A DNA stretch of 64,000 bases from Betaproteobacteria bacterium Ga0077532 (GCA_001464895.1 LNEE01000003.1:1-64000), one strand, 5' to 3'; shown: positions 17,965 to 27,172, numbered from the stretch's first letter. The notes: generated by a model from the sequence alone, not told the origin. Numbers and translations: made by a program.

Positions 17965-18369
17965 GTGGGGTGGGTCCTGTCGGGTCCAGTTGGGTGGAGC
18001 GGATCGGAAAAGGTCGCTGGGAGATGACGCATGCCACCGGGCCCAGGGTATCGACGCGCAGGCCCCCGCCAACGGGCTGCTCGGATTCCCGCCCATGCCG
18101 CCTCGAAGTCGATTCCCGCTGCTGGCAACTCGTGACTGCTGTCGAAAGCCCCGCCTGCGTGCATGCAATCCCGGCCCGTGCGGACTGCTCCGAGGCACCG
18201 GCCCACAAGCGCAAGCGCAGTGCCACGAGGCGGATTCTCCAACCAGCTGAATTCATGGGAGGTTGCTGCGAGCGATCGCCTGCACGTCGCACTTCGCACG
18301 GGCGCGCAGGGAGCCTGCGCACAACGGAAGTGCACCTTTGGGCGCGTGCGCTCTGCCGTCCGGCCGCCG
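17965..18369. other. Intergenic region upstream of the ligase-oxygenase operon
   Basis: About 400 bases without a convincing gene. Frames here lack any recognisable family and overlap others. It should contain the promoter of the minus-strand ligase-oxygenase operon and the end of the MipA/OmpV transcript. I could not pick a clear -35/-10 pair or a terminator. Confidence 0.4.
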
Positions 18370-19770
18370 TCAGAACGACACGAGCGACTCGACGTACAGG
18401 TAGATGAAGTTCGATCCGCCGTTCACGTTCCCCAGCGCCCGTGACTGCCCGAAGATCCCCGAACGATGCGATACACCGACACCGGCATACGTGTCGGTGA
18501 GCGATTTCGCACGCACGATGTCGCCGACATTCACGTCGACAGTGGGTTCGAGGTAGTTGAGGAGCCGCGAGGTGCCACGATCGCGTCGTGCCTGATCGCG
18601 GACCTCCACGTAGGGGACCTGGACTGCGAGGGAAAGTCCGGCGCCGAATCCGACGCGGGTGCGGACGTAGTCGCTCCAGGGGAATCCGTGGTACTGGGCC
18701 TTCATGTAGCCCTGCACGCTCCAACCGTCGTCCTGCAGGCCGTTCTCCTGGTGCCGCAGCACGCCGAAGAAGCCGACGAAGTCGAGCGGCCATCCGTTCA
18801 CGTTCTCGAGAAAGGGCCGGCCGATCTGGACACCGGCGATGCTCGTGCGGTCCTCCGTGGCCGTCGAGGCGCAACGCAGCGACATCGTGGTGATGAGATT
18901 GCAATCGGTGGAGCGGCCGTAAAGCAGCCGCACGATCATGGATTCGCGGGCCGACCAGCCTTGCACCGTCGTCCCGAAGTCGTAGGCGGCACCGACATAG
19001 CCGGACAGCAGCGCACGTTGGCTCACGATGGGGCTGTCACGGATCTCGCCGGAAAGTTGGGTCAGACCAAGCCCTCCCAGGAGCTGCCAGCCCGGGCTCA
19101 GGCGATAGCGCAGGTCCAGACCCACCGTCAGATCGACCCCGCCACCCGGCTGGTACCCCGGTCGGCCGGGGCGAACCTCATTCGGACGCACGCCGTAGTA
19201 GTAGTTGTTCAGAGCCGTACTGCGGAACGACACCACGGCGTATGGCATCAGAGACAGCCGCTCGCCATCGGCGTGCTGACGGAGGCCCATCCGCAGTTCG
19301 GTGCCATCGGAGAGCCCGGAGACATCGACCCGCGCTTCCCCGAACGCCTCGATGGTCCCATGGCGTTGCCGCAACGCCAGACCGGCGTCGACGCCCTGCT
19401 CGCGCATGGCCATACCCGCCAGGGACGTCGGGATGGATTCCAAGGGCGTGCCCTCGAAGCGCTGCGAGAGGAAGAGATCCAGATAGCGCTCGTCGGACAC
19501 CGCGAACTTCAGACCCGCCCGGTACGAGTAGATGTACGCGTACTCGCTCTCGAAGACGTAGAGCGGCATGAGGTCGAGCCGCGCGTGCGCCCCGCGATAG
19601 GGCGACTGCTCCACGCGCACGAGGAAGCCCACGCTCGCACGCCCTTCCGAGCTGACGAGCCCGATGAGCGGATCGGGTGGCGCCGCGCCAGCAGCACCGT
19701 TGAGCAGCGCCAGGAGCCATGGAAACACCAACGACACGAGGCTCCGCACCCGGACGCTCCTTGCTTGCAT
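18370..19770 (-). CDS. MipA/OmpV family outer membrane protein
   Basis: An outer-membrane beta-barrel of the MipA/OmpV family, 466 residues, longer than the usual 250-300. It has a signal peptide (about residues 1-29, ending 'GAAGAA'). Family features are 'YIYSYRAGLKFAVS' near residue 80, 'YYYGVRPNEVRPGRPGYQPG' near residue 175 and the C-terminal strand 'YLYVESLVSF' ending in Phe, as needed for barrel assembly. Members act as MltA-interacting scaffolds or as small-molecule channels. Between two catabolic gene sets, a role in substrate uptake is possible. The ATG at 19770 gives the signal peptide; earlier codons look non-coding. Confidence 0.82.
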   Translation of the reverse strand: MQARSVRVRSLVSLVFPWLLALLNGAAGAAPPDPLIGLVSSEGRASVGFLVRVEQSPYRGAHARLDLMPLYVFESEYAYIYSYRAGLKFAVSDERYLDLFLSQRFEGTPLESIPTSLAGMAMREQGVDAGLALRQRHGTIEAFGEARVDVSGLSDGTELRMGLRQHADGERLSLMPYAVVSFRSTALNNYYYGVRPNEVRPGRPGYQPGGGVDLTVGLDLRYRLSPGWQLLGGLGLTQLSGEIRDSPIVSQRALLSGYVGAAYDFGTTVQGWSARESMIVRLLYGRSTDCNLITTMSLRCASTATEDRTSIAGVQIGRPFLENVNGWPLDFVGFFGVLRHQENGLQDDGWSVQGYMKAQYHGFPWSDYVRTRVGFGAGLSLAVQVPYVEVRDQARRDRGTSRLLNYLEPTVDVNVGDIVRAKSLTDTYAGVGVSHRSGIFGQSRALGNVNGGSNFIYLYVESLVSF

Positions 19771-19838
19771 TCGACGGGGGAAGAGTGTTCCGAGCGATGC
19801 TTCCGGTCTGTGCGGTCCCGCTCCGACGACGATCGGCT

Positions 19839-20030
19839 TCAGTCGCCCGGGGTGGGTTCGAATGCCTCTGCAGCGTCGTCGATCAACCGTGTCACCGCAC
19901 TGCTGTCGTCGATGTGCGTAATGGCGAGAAGCGCAAAGCGCGCGAGGAAGAGGGTTGCCGCGGGTTCGCCCAGCGTCGTCATCGCCTGGCACAGACGCGT
20001 GTAGACGGCGTCGAGTTCACTGGCGGTCAC
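19839..20030 (-). CDS. DUF2783 family small protein
   Basis: A 63-residue acidic helical protein, recognised as DUF2783 by 'ELDAVYTRLCQAMTTLGEP' and 'ALLAITHIDD'. Members are commonly encoded next to FAD monooxygenases of the phenol hydroxylase/MhpA type. Here the GTG start overlaps the stop of such a monooxygenase (GTGA), so the two are co-translated. The role is unknown; a small partner or assembly subunit of the flavoprotein is a reasonable guess. Confidence 0.7.
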   Translation of the reverse strand: MTASELDAVYTRLCQAMTTLGEPAATLFLARFALLAITHIDDSSAVTRLIDDAAEAFEPTPGD

Positions 20031-21853
20031 GAAAGCGCTCCCCAGCGGTTCCCGGGTGCGAGCACTCGATCCAGCGCACGCTGGATCGATCCGACGTCGG
20101 GACGCTGCCACCGCGCCAGCACATGCCCATCCGGTCTGACGAGATAGACGGTGCCCGGGCGCGCACCGAACATCGGAAAGAGACGACCGGTGTGATCGAT
20201 GGCGCCGAACCATCCGTCGGAAGATGGCGCCCGACGCCGGATGGGCACCTCGACGAACGGGACCCCGCGCGCGCGCATCGAAGCGAGGACGGCGTCGAAG
20301 CTCGTTCGAGGCTCCGCGTCGTCGACGAACCAGAGGGCGGTGAACCCCATACCGAGGAGGTCCGTGACGTGGCCGATCCGGGATGCGCCCGCATCATCTG
20401 GCGTCGCAGGCAGCGTCACGGGACATGCCGGCAACACCGCACCAGGGACGGGGCCCGCATCGAACGCATCGACGATATCGGGCGTGTTGAGCGGCGACCG
20501 GGTGTAGGTGATGGCCGAGGTCTGCCGCGGATTGATGAGCGCCCGCACCGCCGGATGCCGCGCGGCGAGTCCCAGCACGGCCGTACGCATCAGATCGAAT
20601 GCGAAGGATGGCGGCGCCATGAACTCGGTGCTCTTCGCCCCGTGTTCGAGATTCTCGCGGGCCGCGGCGACCCGCTCATCGGAATAGGTCTCCAGCAGTG
20701 CTTCGCCGGCCAGACCGCGGACGACATACGCCAGTTTCCAGGCGAGGTTGTCGGCGTCGTCGATGCCCGAGTTCGCACCGCGCACACCGAAGATCGGCAT
20801 CAGGTGGGCGGCGTCCCCGGCGAACAGCACGCGCCCGTGGCGGTAGCGGTCGAGCGTGAGCGCGTTGGCGCGGTAGAGGGAGATCCACACCGGTGACCAG
20901 TCCGCCCGCTCGCCCATCATGTCGAGCAGGCTCTCGACGCGCGGAATGACGTTCCCCGGCTGCACCGCCGCTTCGGAGTCCTCGTCCTCGCGCAACTGGT
21001 AGTCGATGCGCCACACCCCGTGGGGCTGCTTGTGCACGAGCACGGTGGAACCGGGATTGCACGGGGGGTCGAAGTAGGCGAGACGCTCGGTGGGCCGGTC
21101 ACTGTCGAGCAGGATGTCGACGATCACGTAGCGCCCCTGGTAGGAGGTCCCGCGCAGCGGAAGCCCGAGAGACTCGCGCACGAAGCTGCGCCCCCCGTCC
21201 GCTGCAACGACCCAGTCCGCGTGCATGCGGTACGCGCCATCCGGAGTCGAGAGCGTCAGCATCGCACCGTCGGCACGCGCCTCGATCGACGTGACGCGCG
21301 TCTGCCAGCGGATGTCGATGCGCCCTGCGTCCCCTTCGGCCGCCTCCAGGAGAATCTGCTCGATGTGGTACTGGGCCAGATTCACCATCGGCGGGTGCTT
21401 CTGCAGCTCGTCGTGGGGCATCCGGAAATGCAGCACCTCGGTGTCGCGATAGAAACTTCGCCCGCCCGTCCAGGGGAGCCCGATGTCGAGAAACCCGGCC
21501 GCTGCGCCGAGGCGGTCGAAGATCTCGAGACTGCGGCGTGAAATGCAGATCGCGCGGCTGCCCGCGCAGACGCCATCGTCCGCCTCGATCAGCACCACCG
21601 GGACATCGTGACGCGCGAGCCCGAGGGCGGTCGTGAGGCCGACGGGCCCGCCCCCGACGACGACCACCGGATGACGGGACATCTCCACACCATCGCGAAG
21701 CGGCGGAATCACCGCCGCATGCACCGCCGCGCGAAACGGGTAGGGGCGGAACTCGCGGGTGCGCGACGCACGGATCGGGATGTCGGACACGGGGTTCGTC
21801 GCTGCAGGGCCCGTCTCTCTGGGTATCGGGCCGGCGATCACGCTCTGCGACAT
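20027..21853 (-). CDS. FAD-dependent aromatic monooxygenase (PHBH/MhpA-like)
   Basis: A class A flavoprotein monooxygenase of 608 residues, likely hydroxylating a phenolic substrate with NAD(P)H and oxygen. The N-terminal dinucleotide motif 'VVVVGGGPVGLTTALGLARH' is near residue 60, after a leader typical of this subfamily. 'VVAADGGRSFVRE' (D-G) is near residue 210 and 'VLFAGDAAHLMPIFGVRGAN' (G-D motif) near residue 338. A thioredoxin-like C-terminal domain with 'RPDGHVLARWQRP' completes the layout. Two ATGs (21886, 21853) are possible; neither has a strong ribosome site, and 21853 is given. The DUF2783 partner overlaps its stop. Confidence 0.85.
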   Translation of the reverse strand: MSQSVIAGPIPRETGPAATNPVSDIPIRASRTREFRPYPFRAAVHAAVIPPLRDGVEMSRHPVVVVGGGPVGLTTALGLARHDVPVVLIEADDGVCAGSRAICISRRSLEIFDRLGAAAGFLDIGLPWTGGRSFYRDTEVLHFRMPHDELQKHPPMVNLAQYHIEQILLEAAEGDAGRIDIRWQTRVTSIEARADGAMLTLSTPDGAYRMHADWVVAADGGRSFVRESLGLPLRGTSYQGRYVIVDILLDSDRPTERLAYFDPPCNPGSTVLVHKQPHGVWRIDYQLREDEDSEAAVQPGNVIPRVESLLDMMGERADWSPVWISLYRANALTLDRYRHGRVLFAGDAAHLMPIFGVRGANSGIDDADNLAWKLAYVVRGLAGEALLETYSDERVAAARENLEHGAKSTEFMAPPSFAFDLMRTAVLGLAARHPAVRALINPRQTSAITYTRSPLNTPDIVDAFDAGPVPGAVLPACPVTLPATPDDAGASRIGHVTDLLGMGFTALWFVDDAEPRTSFDAVLASMRARGVPFVEVPIRRRAPSSDGWFGAIDHTGRLFPMFGARPGTVYLVRPDGHVLARWQRPDVGSIQRALDRVLAPGNRWGALS

Positions 21854-21983
21854 GGGAGACTCTTGCGGAATCGACTGGTCGCGCATTGTCGCCGATGGGC
21901 AGGCGCGATGGCGATGTCGGATCGGGACCGGAGGTGGAGTTGCGCGTTGCCAAGCAGCCGCATCCGCGCCCCCCCAAGCGGCC

Positions 21984-22172
21984 TCATCCCCGCGGTCGCG
22001 TGCGTTCCTCCTCGCGAGTGGGCTCCCGCTCGAAGGCCGGACACGCGTCGCGTGCAGGCGGCGAGCCGATGTTGCGTCGACACCAGAACACCGCCTGACG
22101 GGATTCCGCGACGAGCGCGGGAATCACGAGGCCGTGGCGGCAGGAGCAGCAGATGGGGGGCAGGAGGTCCAT
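21984..22172 (-). CDS. Small cysteine-containing protein
   Basis: A 62-residue protein with a zinc-ribbon-like layout: 'PPICCSCRHG' with C-C-x-C near residue 8, 'FWCRRN' near residue 29 and 'DACPAFEREP' near residue 42. Short bacterial proteins with this pattern (Cys-x-x-Cys, Cys-Arg-Arg, Cys-x-x-Phe/Tyr-Glu-Arg) exist, which is why I keep it, but the frame overlaps no other evidence. An ATG ten codons upstream (22202) is also possible. Function unknown. Confidence 0.4.
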   Translation of the reverse strand: MDLLPPICCSCRHGLVIPALVAESRQAVFWCRRNIGSPPARDACPAFEREPTREEERTRPRG

Positions 22173-22237
22173 GGGGGCAGATTGCACCCGTCGATGGCTC
22201 ATGGGGTGAGCCACCCAAGCCGGACCTCGCCTCGACG

Positions 22238-23353
22238 CTACTTCGGCCGCGCGAGGGCGGCACCGGGCCAGCTGCCCGGCCGGATCCGGTCGTACGGGGC
22301 GGGATAGCTGACGGCGGCATCGAGTTTCTGCGCCGCGTGCCATACCCAGCGCGGGTTGTCGATGAAGGCCCGGGCGAGGGCCACCTGATCGGCGCGGCCA
22401 CTGGACACCACGAGATCGGCATGGACCGGGTCCACGATGAGGCCCACGGCCCGTGTCGTGATCCCGGTCTCGCGTCGGATCCGCTCTGCAAGCGGCACCT
22501 GATAGCCCTCCGCCACCGGGATGGAGATGCCGGGAACGATACCGCCGCTGGTGACGCAGACGTAGTCGGCACCCAGCGCCTTCAGTTCGCGGGCGAACAC
22601 CACCGCCTCCTCGATCGTGATGCCATCCGGATGCCAGTCGGTACCGGTGATGCGCGCGCCGACCGCCACGTGCGCCGGCACGGCTGCACGGACCGCCTCC
22701 ATGATTTCGAGCGGCAACCGGAGGCGGTTGTCGATGCTGCCACCGTACCCGTCGGTGCGGCGATTCGCGAGGGCCGATGTGAACTGGTGCAGCAGGTAAC
22801 CATGCGCGGCATGCAGTTCGATGACGTCGAGACCCAGTCTCACCGCTCTGACGGACGCATCCACGAACGCTGACTTGACCCGCGCGATGCCGGCGTCGTC
22901 GAGTGCAGCGGGCGTGTGCCAATGGGCATCGAACGGCAGTGCAGACGCCGAGACCGTCGTCCAGGGATCGGCATCGGCCGACAGTGCACGCCCGCCCTCC
23001 CACGTCCGCTGTGCCGAAGCTTTCCGTCCGGCGTGCCCGAGCTGGATGCCGAATCGTGTGCCCGGGTGCGCGAACCGTCGACCCGCCGCGAGCATCCGGG
23101 CCACGGAGGCTTCGGTGGCGTCGTCCCACAGCCCCAGGCAGCCATGGGTGATGCGGCCGAGCCGCTCCACCGCCGTGGCTTCGATCACGACGAGCCCGGC
23201 CCCGGTCATCGCCAGGTTCATCAGATGCTGTCCGTGCCAGTCGGGGTCGGCGCAGCCATCGTGAGCGCTGTACTGGCACATGGGGGCCACGGCAATCCGG
23301 TTCGGGACCGTCACGGGGCCGATCTGGAGGGACTCGAAGAGCTTGCTGGTCAT
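22238..23353 (-). CDS. NADH:flavin oxidoreductase, Old Yellow Enzyme family (YqjM-like)
   Basis: An FMN-binding ene-reductase of 371 residues. It has the thermophilic-like/YqjM Cys motif 'VAPMCQYSA' near residue 26, 'LGHAGRKAS' near residue 107, 'IELHAAHGYLLHQFTS' near residue 175 with the active-site His pair, 'RTDGYGGSIDNRLRLPLEI' near residue 200 and 'VTSGG' near residue 267. It reduces activated double bonds with NAD(P)H and FMN. It is followed directly by the small secreted protein gene and lies among other oxidoreductases, which suits a role in degrading unsaturated or aromatic compounds, but the physiological substrate is unknown. Confidence 0.9.
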   Translation of the reverse strand: MTSKLFESLQIGPVTVPNRIAVAPMCQYSAHDGCADPDWHGQHLMNLAMTGAGLVVIEATAVERLGRITHGCLGLWDDATEASVARMLAAGRRFAHPGTRFGIQLGHAGRKASAQRTWEGGRALSADADPWTTVSASALPFDAHWHTPAALDDAGIARVKSAFVDASVRAVRLGLDVIELHAAHGYLLHQFTSALANRRTDGYGGSIDNRLRLPLEIMEAVRAAVPAHVAVGARITGTDWHPDGITIEEAVVFARELKALGADYVCVTSGGIVPGISIPVAEGYQVPLAERIRRETGITTRAVGLIVDPVHADLVVSSGRADQVALARAFIDNPRWVWHAAQKLDAAVSYPAPYDRIRPGSWPGAALARPK

Positions 23354-23390
23354 GGGTGTCTCGATTCTGGGCTCGCGCCCGGGTGACGCA

Positions 23391-23762
23391 TTACCGACGC
23401 TGCGGACGGGGATCGAAATCTGCGCGGGTGGGCTGATCGGGGTCGTAGAAGAAGTACGTGAAGATCTCGTCGGGCTTCACGATGCCGGGCTTCGGGCGGT
23501 ACCGCGGCGTGGCGAGGAGCTTCCGGACCGACTCGACGAAGACCTCGGGAACCGTGACGCCCTCTGCATCGGCGTTGCCCTTGCGTGGTTCCACGACCTT
23601 GATGAGCCGAAGCTGGCGGACTTCACCGGCCTCGTCGAACAGCACGCCGAAGACGACGGCGTAGATGACGCGCGGTGCGGTGGGAGCGTTCTGCGCCGCG
23701 GCGACGCTCGACAGAACGAGCATCGCGACGAGAGAGAACAGGATGGATCGGATGAGGCGCAT
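23391..23762 (-). CDS. Secreted hypothetical protein
   Basis: A 123-residue protein with a clear signal peptide: 'MRLIRSILFSLVAMLVLSSV' then 'AAAQ', cleaved near residue 24. The mature part has alternating strands and a segment 'VPEVFVESVRKLLATPRYRP' that recalls the C-terminal helix and strand of TonB-type domains, though this is only a resemblance. No enzyme motif is seen. It is encoded just upstream of the Old Yellow Enzyme gene on the same strand. Confidence 0.6.
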   Translation of the reverse strand: MRLIRSILFSLVAMLVLSSVAAAQNAPTAPRVIYAVVFGVLFDEAGEVRQLRLIKVVEPRKGNADAEGVTVPEVFVESVRKLLATPRYRPKPGIVKPDEIFTYFFYDPDQPTRADFDPRPQRR

Positions 23763-23983
23763 GCGAGAGGTCTCCGGGATCGATCTGCCCGGAAAGATTC
23801 CCGGCAGGAGCGAGGGCGGAGCATGCCAGATCGCCGTGACGTTCTCACGCCCCCCTGAGACGCATGCCCCAGGACGTCCACGACGGCTGGGGGCAGAGTC
23901 CCGACGCGCGCTGCGACGGCGAGAGCCACCTTCAGAAGCGCGACATCGGTCCGAAAGGGAGGGATCCCCCATGAGGCGAGTCG

Positions 23984-24295
23984 ATGACCCCAGAACCGGA
24001 AGAATGGCTGATCCTCGGCGTCACCGCGGACGGTCGCCCGTTCCGCCCGAGCGACTGGCCCGAGCGTCTCTGTGGCGCCCTCGCCCGGTACGAAGATGGC
24101 CGGCTCAGCTACTCGCAGCACGCGCGTCCCGTGAGTCGTCAGGGCAGAAGCGGGGTCGTGGTCGAGGCGGTGCTGAGGGAGATCGATCCGGAAGGCTTCG
24201 ATTTCTTGATGGGCTTCGCCCGGGACAACAGTCTGGAGGTCATTCCTGGCCGGGAGCGGATCCGGGCGATCGTCGACGTGGCCGGAGCTGCCTAG
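23984..24295 (+). CDS. DUF3579 domain-containing protein
   Basis: A 103-residue soluble protein of the DUF3579 family, recognised by 'GVTADGRPFRPSDWPERLCG' near residue 12, 'YSQHARPVSRQG' near residue 44 and 'FDFLMGFARDNSLEVI' near residue 73. The family is small and largely proteobacterial; function unknown. It is the only plus-strand gene in a long minus-strand region, so it has its own promoter, divergent from the secreted protein. Confidence 0.85.
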   Translation: MTPEPEEWLILGVTADGRPFRPSDWPERLCGALARYEDGRLSYSQHARPVSRQGRSGVVVEAVLREIDPEGFDFLMGFARDNSLEVIPGRERIRAIVDVAGAA

Positions 24296-24413
24296 CCAAG
24301 GGCCACTGGAAGCACTTCTTCCGGTCGCCGCGCGATCGGCTGCAGAGGCTCCCCAGGCTTGGGTACGGCGACAAGTCCCGGAACACGCCCCCGGCGCGAT
24401 ACCGCGACCGCCC

Positions 24414-25904
24414 TCAGCCAGCCCCCCGCATCCCCGGCGTGCAGTCGGGAAACAGCGTCGAGAGCGCCACGCTCTCGTAGGCGCCACGCACGATCCGCAC
24501 GTGTTCACGACGGAACTCCCGGGCATGCCGCAGACCGCAGGCGTGCGCGATCATGTCGATCTCTCGGTTCATGTTCCGCGTGAAGTTGGCCACGCGAAGG
24601 TACTTCTCCTCGACGACGAGGCCGCGCTGGAGCCGGCGGTTGTGCGTGGTGATCCCCGTCGGACATGTGTTCGCGTGGCAGCGGAGCGCCTGGATGCAAC
24701 CGAGCGCGAACATGTAGCCCCGCGCCGTGTTCACGAAGTCCGCGCCGGCACACAGCGCCCAGGTCGCCTTTGCCGAGGTCACGAGCTTGCCGCTCGCCAC
24801 CACCCGCACGCGCTCCCGCAGGCCGGCCTCCACGAGTGCGTCGACCACCCGCGGCAGCGCCTCCGTGATCGGGAGCGCCATGTGGTCCATCAACGCCTGC
24901 GGCGCCGCGCCCGTGCCCCCCTCACCGCCGTCGATCACGAGGAAGTCGGGCGCCCATTCGGGTCCCCGTCTCACGATGGCTTCGCAGAGCTGGTGCATGA
25001 AATCCCAACCGCCGATGGCCGTCTTCACGCCGACGGGCCGCCCGGTGATGTCGCGGACGCGGCCGATCATGTCGAGAAGCTGATCGGCGTTGGCGATGTC
25101 GTGATGGCGGTTGGGGCTGATGGAATCCACGTGCGGCGCGATGCCGCGGATGGACGCGATTTCCTCACTCACCTTCGCCGCTGGCAGGACTCCGCCCTTC
25201 CCTGGCTTGGCGCCCTGCGAGAGCTTGATCTCGAAGGCGCGCACGCGCGGGGCCAGGTCTCGCAGTCGCTCGTTGCTGAGCGCTCCTGACCGATCGCGTA
25301 CGCCGTACTTCGCCGTACCGATCTGCATGATGAGGTCGCATCCGGCTTCCTCGTGATACGGCGAGAGACCGCCCTCCCCCGTGCCCATCCAGCAACCGGA
25401 CTCCCGCGCACCGCGGGCCAGGGCGCGCACCGCCGGGGCCGAGATCGCCCCGAAGCTCATGCCGCTGATGTTCACGATGGACCTGGCTTCGAAGGGTTCG
25501 CGACAGTAACCCGCACCGATGATGCAGGCGGGCGTTGGCGTCTGATCGTCCTCGAGCGTTGGAAACGGCGCGTTCACGAAGAGGATGTTGCCGGGCTCGC
25601 TGAGGTTGTTCGTGGACCCGAATCCGATCGTGCCGCCTTCATTCTTCGCGAGTCGATAGATCCAGCCGCGCACGCTGCGGTTGAAGGGCATCTCCTCGCG
25701 ATCGTTCGCGAAGAAGTACTGCCGGAAGTATTCGCCCTGCCGCTCGAACAGGTAGCGCAGCCGGCCCACCACCGGGAAGTTCCTGAGGATGGTGTGCTTC
25801 TTCTGGGTGATGTCCTGGATGAACCAGACGATCACCAGCGCGAGCAGCGCGAAGCCGATGAACGTTCCGATTCCTTGCAGCAGCAGACTGCCGATGTTGC
25901 CCAT
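24414..25904 (-). CDS. FMN-binding glutamate-synthase-family protein
   Basis: A stand-alone relative of the synthase domain of glutamate synthase, 496 residues. It starts with a membrane anchor (about residues 8-28) followed by 'ITQKKHTILRNFPVVGRLR'. The FMN-barrel features are 'NISGMSFGAISAPAVRALAR' near residue 143, 'KLSQGAKPGKGGVLPAAKV' near residue 225, 'IDGGEGGTGAAP' near residue 322 and the iron-sulfur block 'RCHANTCPTGITT' near residue 413. There is no glutaminase domain. Such proteins may use free ammonia or an N-substituted glutamate; activity for this type is not settled. Its presence near a GlnT-like ligase is suggestive. Confidence 0.88.
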   Translation of the reverse strand: MGNIGSLLLQGIGTFIGFALLALVIVWFIQDITQKKHTILRNFPVVGRLRYLFERQGEYFRQYFFANDREEMPFNRSVRGWIYRLAKNEGGTIGFGSTNNLSEPGNILFVNAPFPTLEDDQTPTPACIIGAGYCREPFEARSIVNISGMSFGAISAPAVRALARGARESGCWMGTGEGGLSPYHEEAGCDLIMQIGTAKYGVRDRSGALSNERLRDLAPRVRAFEIKLSQGAKPGKGGVLPAAKVSEEIASIRGIAPHVDSISPNRHHDIANADQLLDMIGRVRDITGRPVGVKTAIGGWDFMHQLCEAIVRRGPEWAPDFLVIDGGEGGTGAAPQALMDHMALPITEALPRVVDALVEAGLRERVRVVASGKLVTSAKATWALCAGADFVNTARGYMFALGCIQALRCHANTCPTGITTHNRRLQRGLVVEEKYLRVANFTRNMNREIDMIAHACGLRHAREFRREHVRIVRGAYESVALSTLFPDCTPGMRGAG

Positions 25905-25980
25905 CTGGTGGACTCCTCCGATCCCGCGGACCGCCCGTCCGCATAGGTATGGGGCCGGAGGAGCATCCCGCCGGCGACCG

Positions 25981-26604
25981 TCAGACGGGTCGCCGCGCCA
26001 CCAGTTCGATCAGCGCGGATCGGCCCACGTGCTTCGTGCCCTCCGCAAGGTCGGTTTCGTACTCGCGGAGCAGCAGGATGTCCCAGCCGTCAAAGGCTTC
26101 CCGAAGCATGGCTTCGGTATAGAGGTGGGAGAGTTCACCCGGACCACCGGTGCGGTACTCGAGCTGCTTCGGCGTGTATCCCTGCAGGAGCACCAACCCG
26201 CCCGGCCGGAGCGTCTGCCGGAAACCTTCGAAGAGGCGCGTGCGCTCGGCAGGTGATGCGAACTGGATGAAGATGCAGGCGACGGCGTCGAATGCCGCCG
26301 GTGCCCAGTCCCAGCTTCGTACATCGGCCTGATGCCATCGGACCTGAACCTGTTTCTCGTCGGCGAGGCGTCGGGCCTTCTCCAGCGCGAGCGGCGAGAC
26401 GTCGAATCCGGTGACCTCGTGCCCCTGCCCGGCCAGCCAGATGGCATTGCGGCCCTCGCCGCAGGCGATATCGAGCACGCGGGAGCCGGCTGCGAGGCGG
26501 GCGGCCTCACGGGCGAGAAAGTGATTGGGCTCGGTACCGAAGATGTACTCGGGTGCCGCGAAGCGGGCATCCCAGAAAGTGCGTGCGTCGTCGAAGTCGG
26601 CCAT
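25981..26604 (-). CDS. Class I SAM-dependent methyltransferase (TehB-like)
   Basis: A 207-residue methyltransferase. Motif I is 'VLDIACGEGRNAIWLAGQGH' near residue 43, the acidic end of strand 2 is 'VTGFDVSPLALEKAR', and 'LRPGGLVLLQGYTPKQLEY' near residue 131 matches the TehB-like group (tellurite resistance and related small-molecule methyltransferases). The substrate is unknown. It lies 100 bases after ccmH on the same strand, but the gap and function do not suggest it belongs to cytochrome maturation. Confidence 0.82.
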   Translation of the reverse strand: MADFDDARTFWDARFAAPEYIFGTEPNHFLAREAARLAAGSRVLDIACGEGRNAIWLAGQGHEVTGFDVSPLALEKARRLADEKQVQVRWHQADVRSWDWAPAAFDAVACIFIQFASPAERTRLFEGFRQTLRPGGLVLLQGYTPKQLEYRTGGPGELSHLYTEAMLREAFDGWDILLLREYETDLAEGTKHVGRSALIELVARRPV

Positions 26605-26704
26605 GGCGGAGGCGGTTGGCGAAGGCGGTTGGCGATAGGACTCCGATTATCGCCCGCATCTCCCCGTAGCACGGCGGAAACCGCCCGGGGATGCCGGTGG
26701 TTCC

Positions 26705-27172
26705 CTACCGCCGCCGGTCTGTCGGAGTCTCTGCAAGGAGCGACCGGGCACGGTCGAGGTTCGCGCCACCCGCGACGACCTGCGCTTCCGCCGCCACCAG
26801 CGACGCCTGGCGTCGGCGCAGCACGCGCACCAGTACGAACCCACCCCCGGCGAGCAACACGAACGGCCCCGCCCAGAGCAGCCACGTGGTGGTGCGCATC
26901 GGCGGTCGGTACAACACGAAATCGCCGTAGCGATCCGTCAGGTAGGTCTTGATCTCGTCGTCCGACTTGCCGGCACGCATCATGTCCCGGACCTGATTCT
27001 TCAGGTCCACGGCGAGTTCGGCGTTGGAATCGGCCAGGGACTGGTTCTGGCAGACGAGGCATCGCAACTCGGCTGCGAGTCGATTCAGACGGGGCTCCAG
27101 TTCTGCGTCGGTGTCCGCGCCGGACGCAGCGCTGGCGATCAGCCAAAGGCAGCTCAGGAGAACGCGCCTCAT
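26705..27172 (-). CDS. ccmH: Cytochrome c maturation protein CcmH
   Basis: Thiol oxidoreductase that handles apocytochrome c in the periplasm with CcmG and CcmF. The 155-residue protein has a signal peptide (to about residue 18), the redox motif 'LRCLVCQNQSLADSNAELA' near residue 37, a membrane segment near residues 98-118 and a short charged tail. The length matches plain CcmH, without the TPR domain of fused CcmH-CcmI proteins. Its ATG overlaps the ccmG stop (ATGA). No ccmI follows. Confidence 0.95.
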   Translation of the reverse strand: MRRVLLSCLWLIASAASGADTDAELEPRLNRLAAELRCLVCQNQSLADSNAELAVDLKNQVRDMMRAGKSDDEIKTYLTDRYGDFVLYRPPMRTTTWLLWAGPFVLLAGGGFVLVRVLRRRQASLVAAEAQVVAGGANLDRARSLLAETPTDRRR

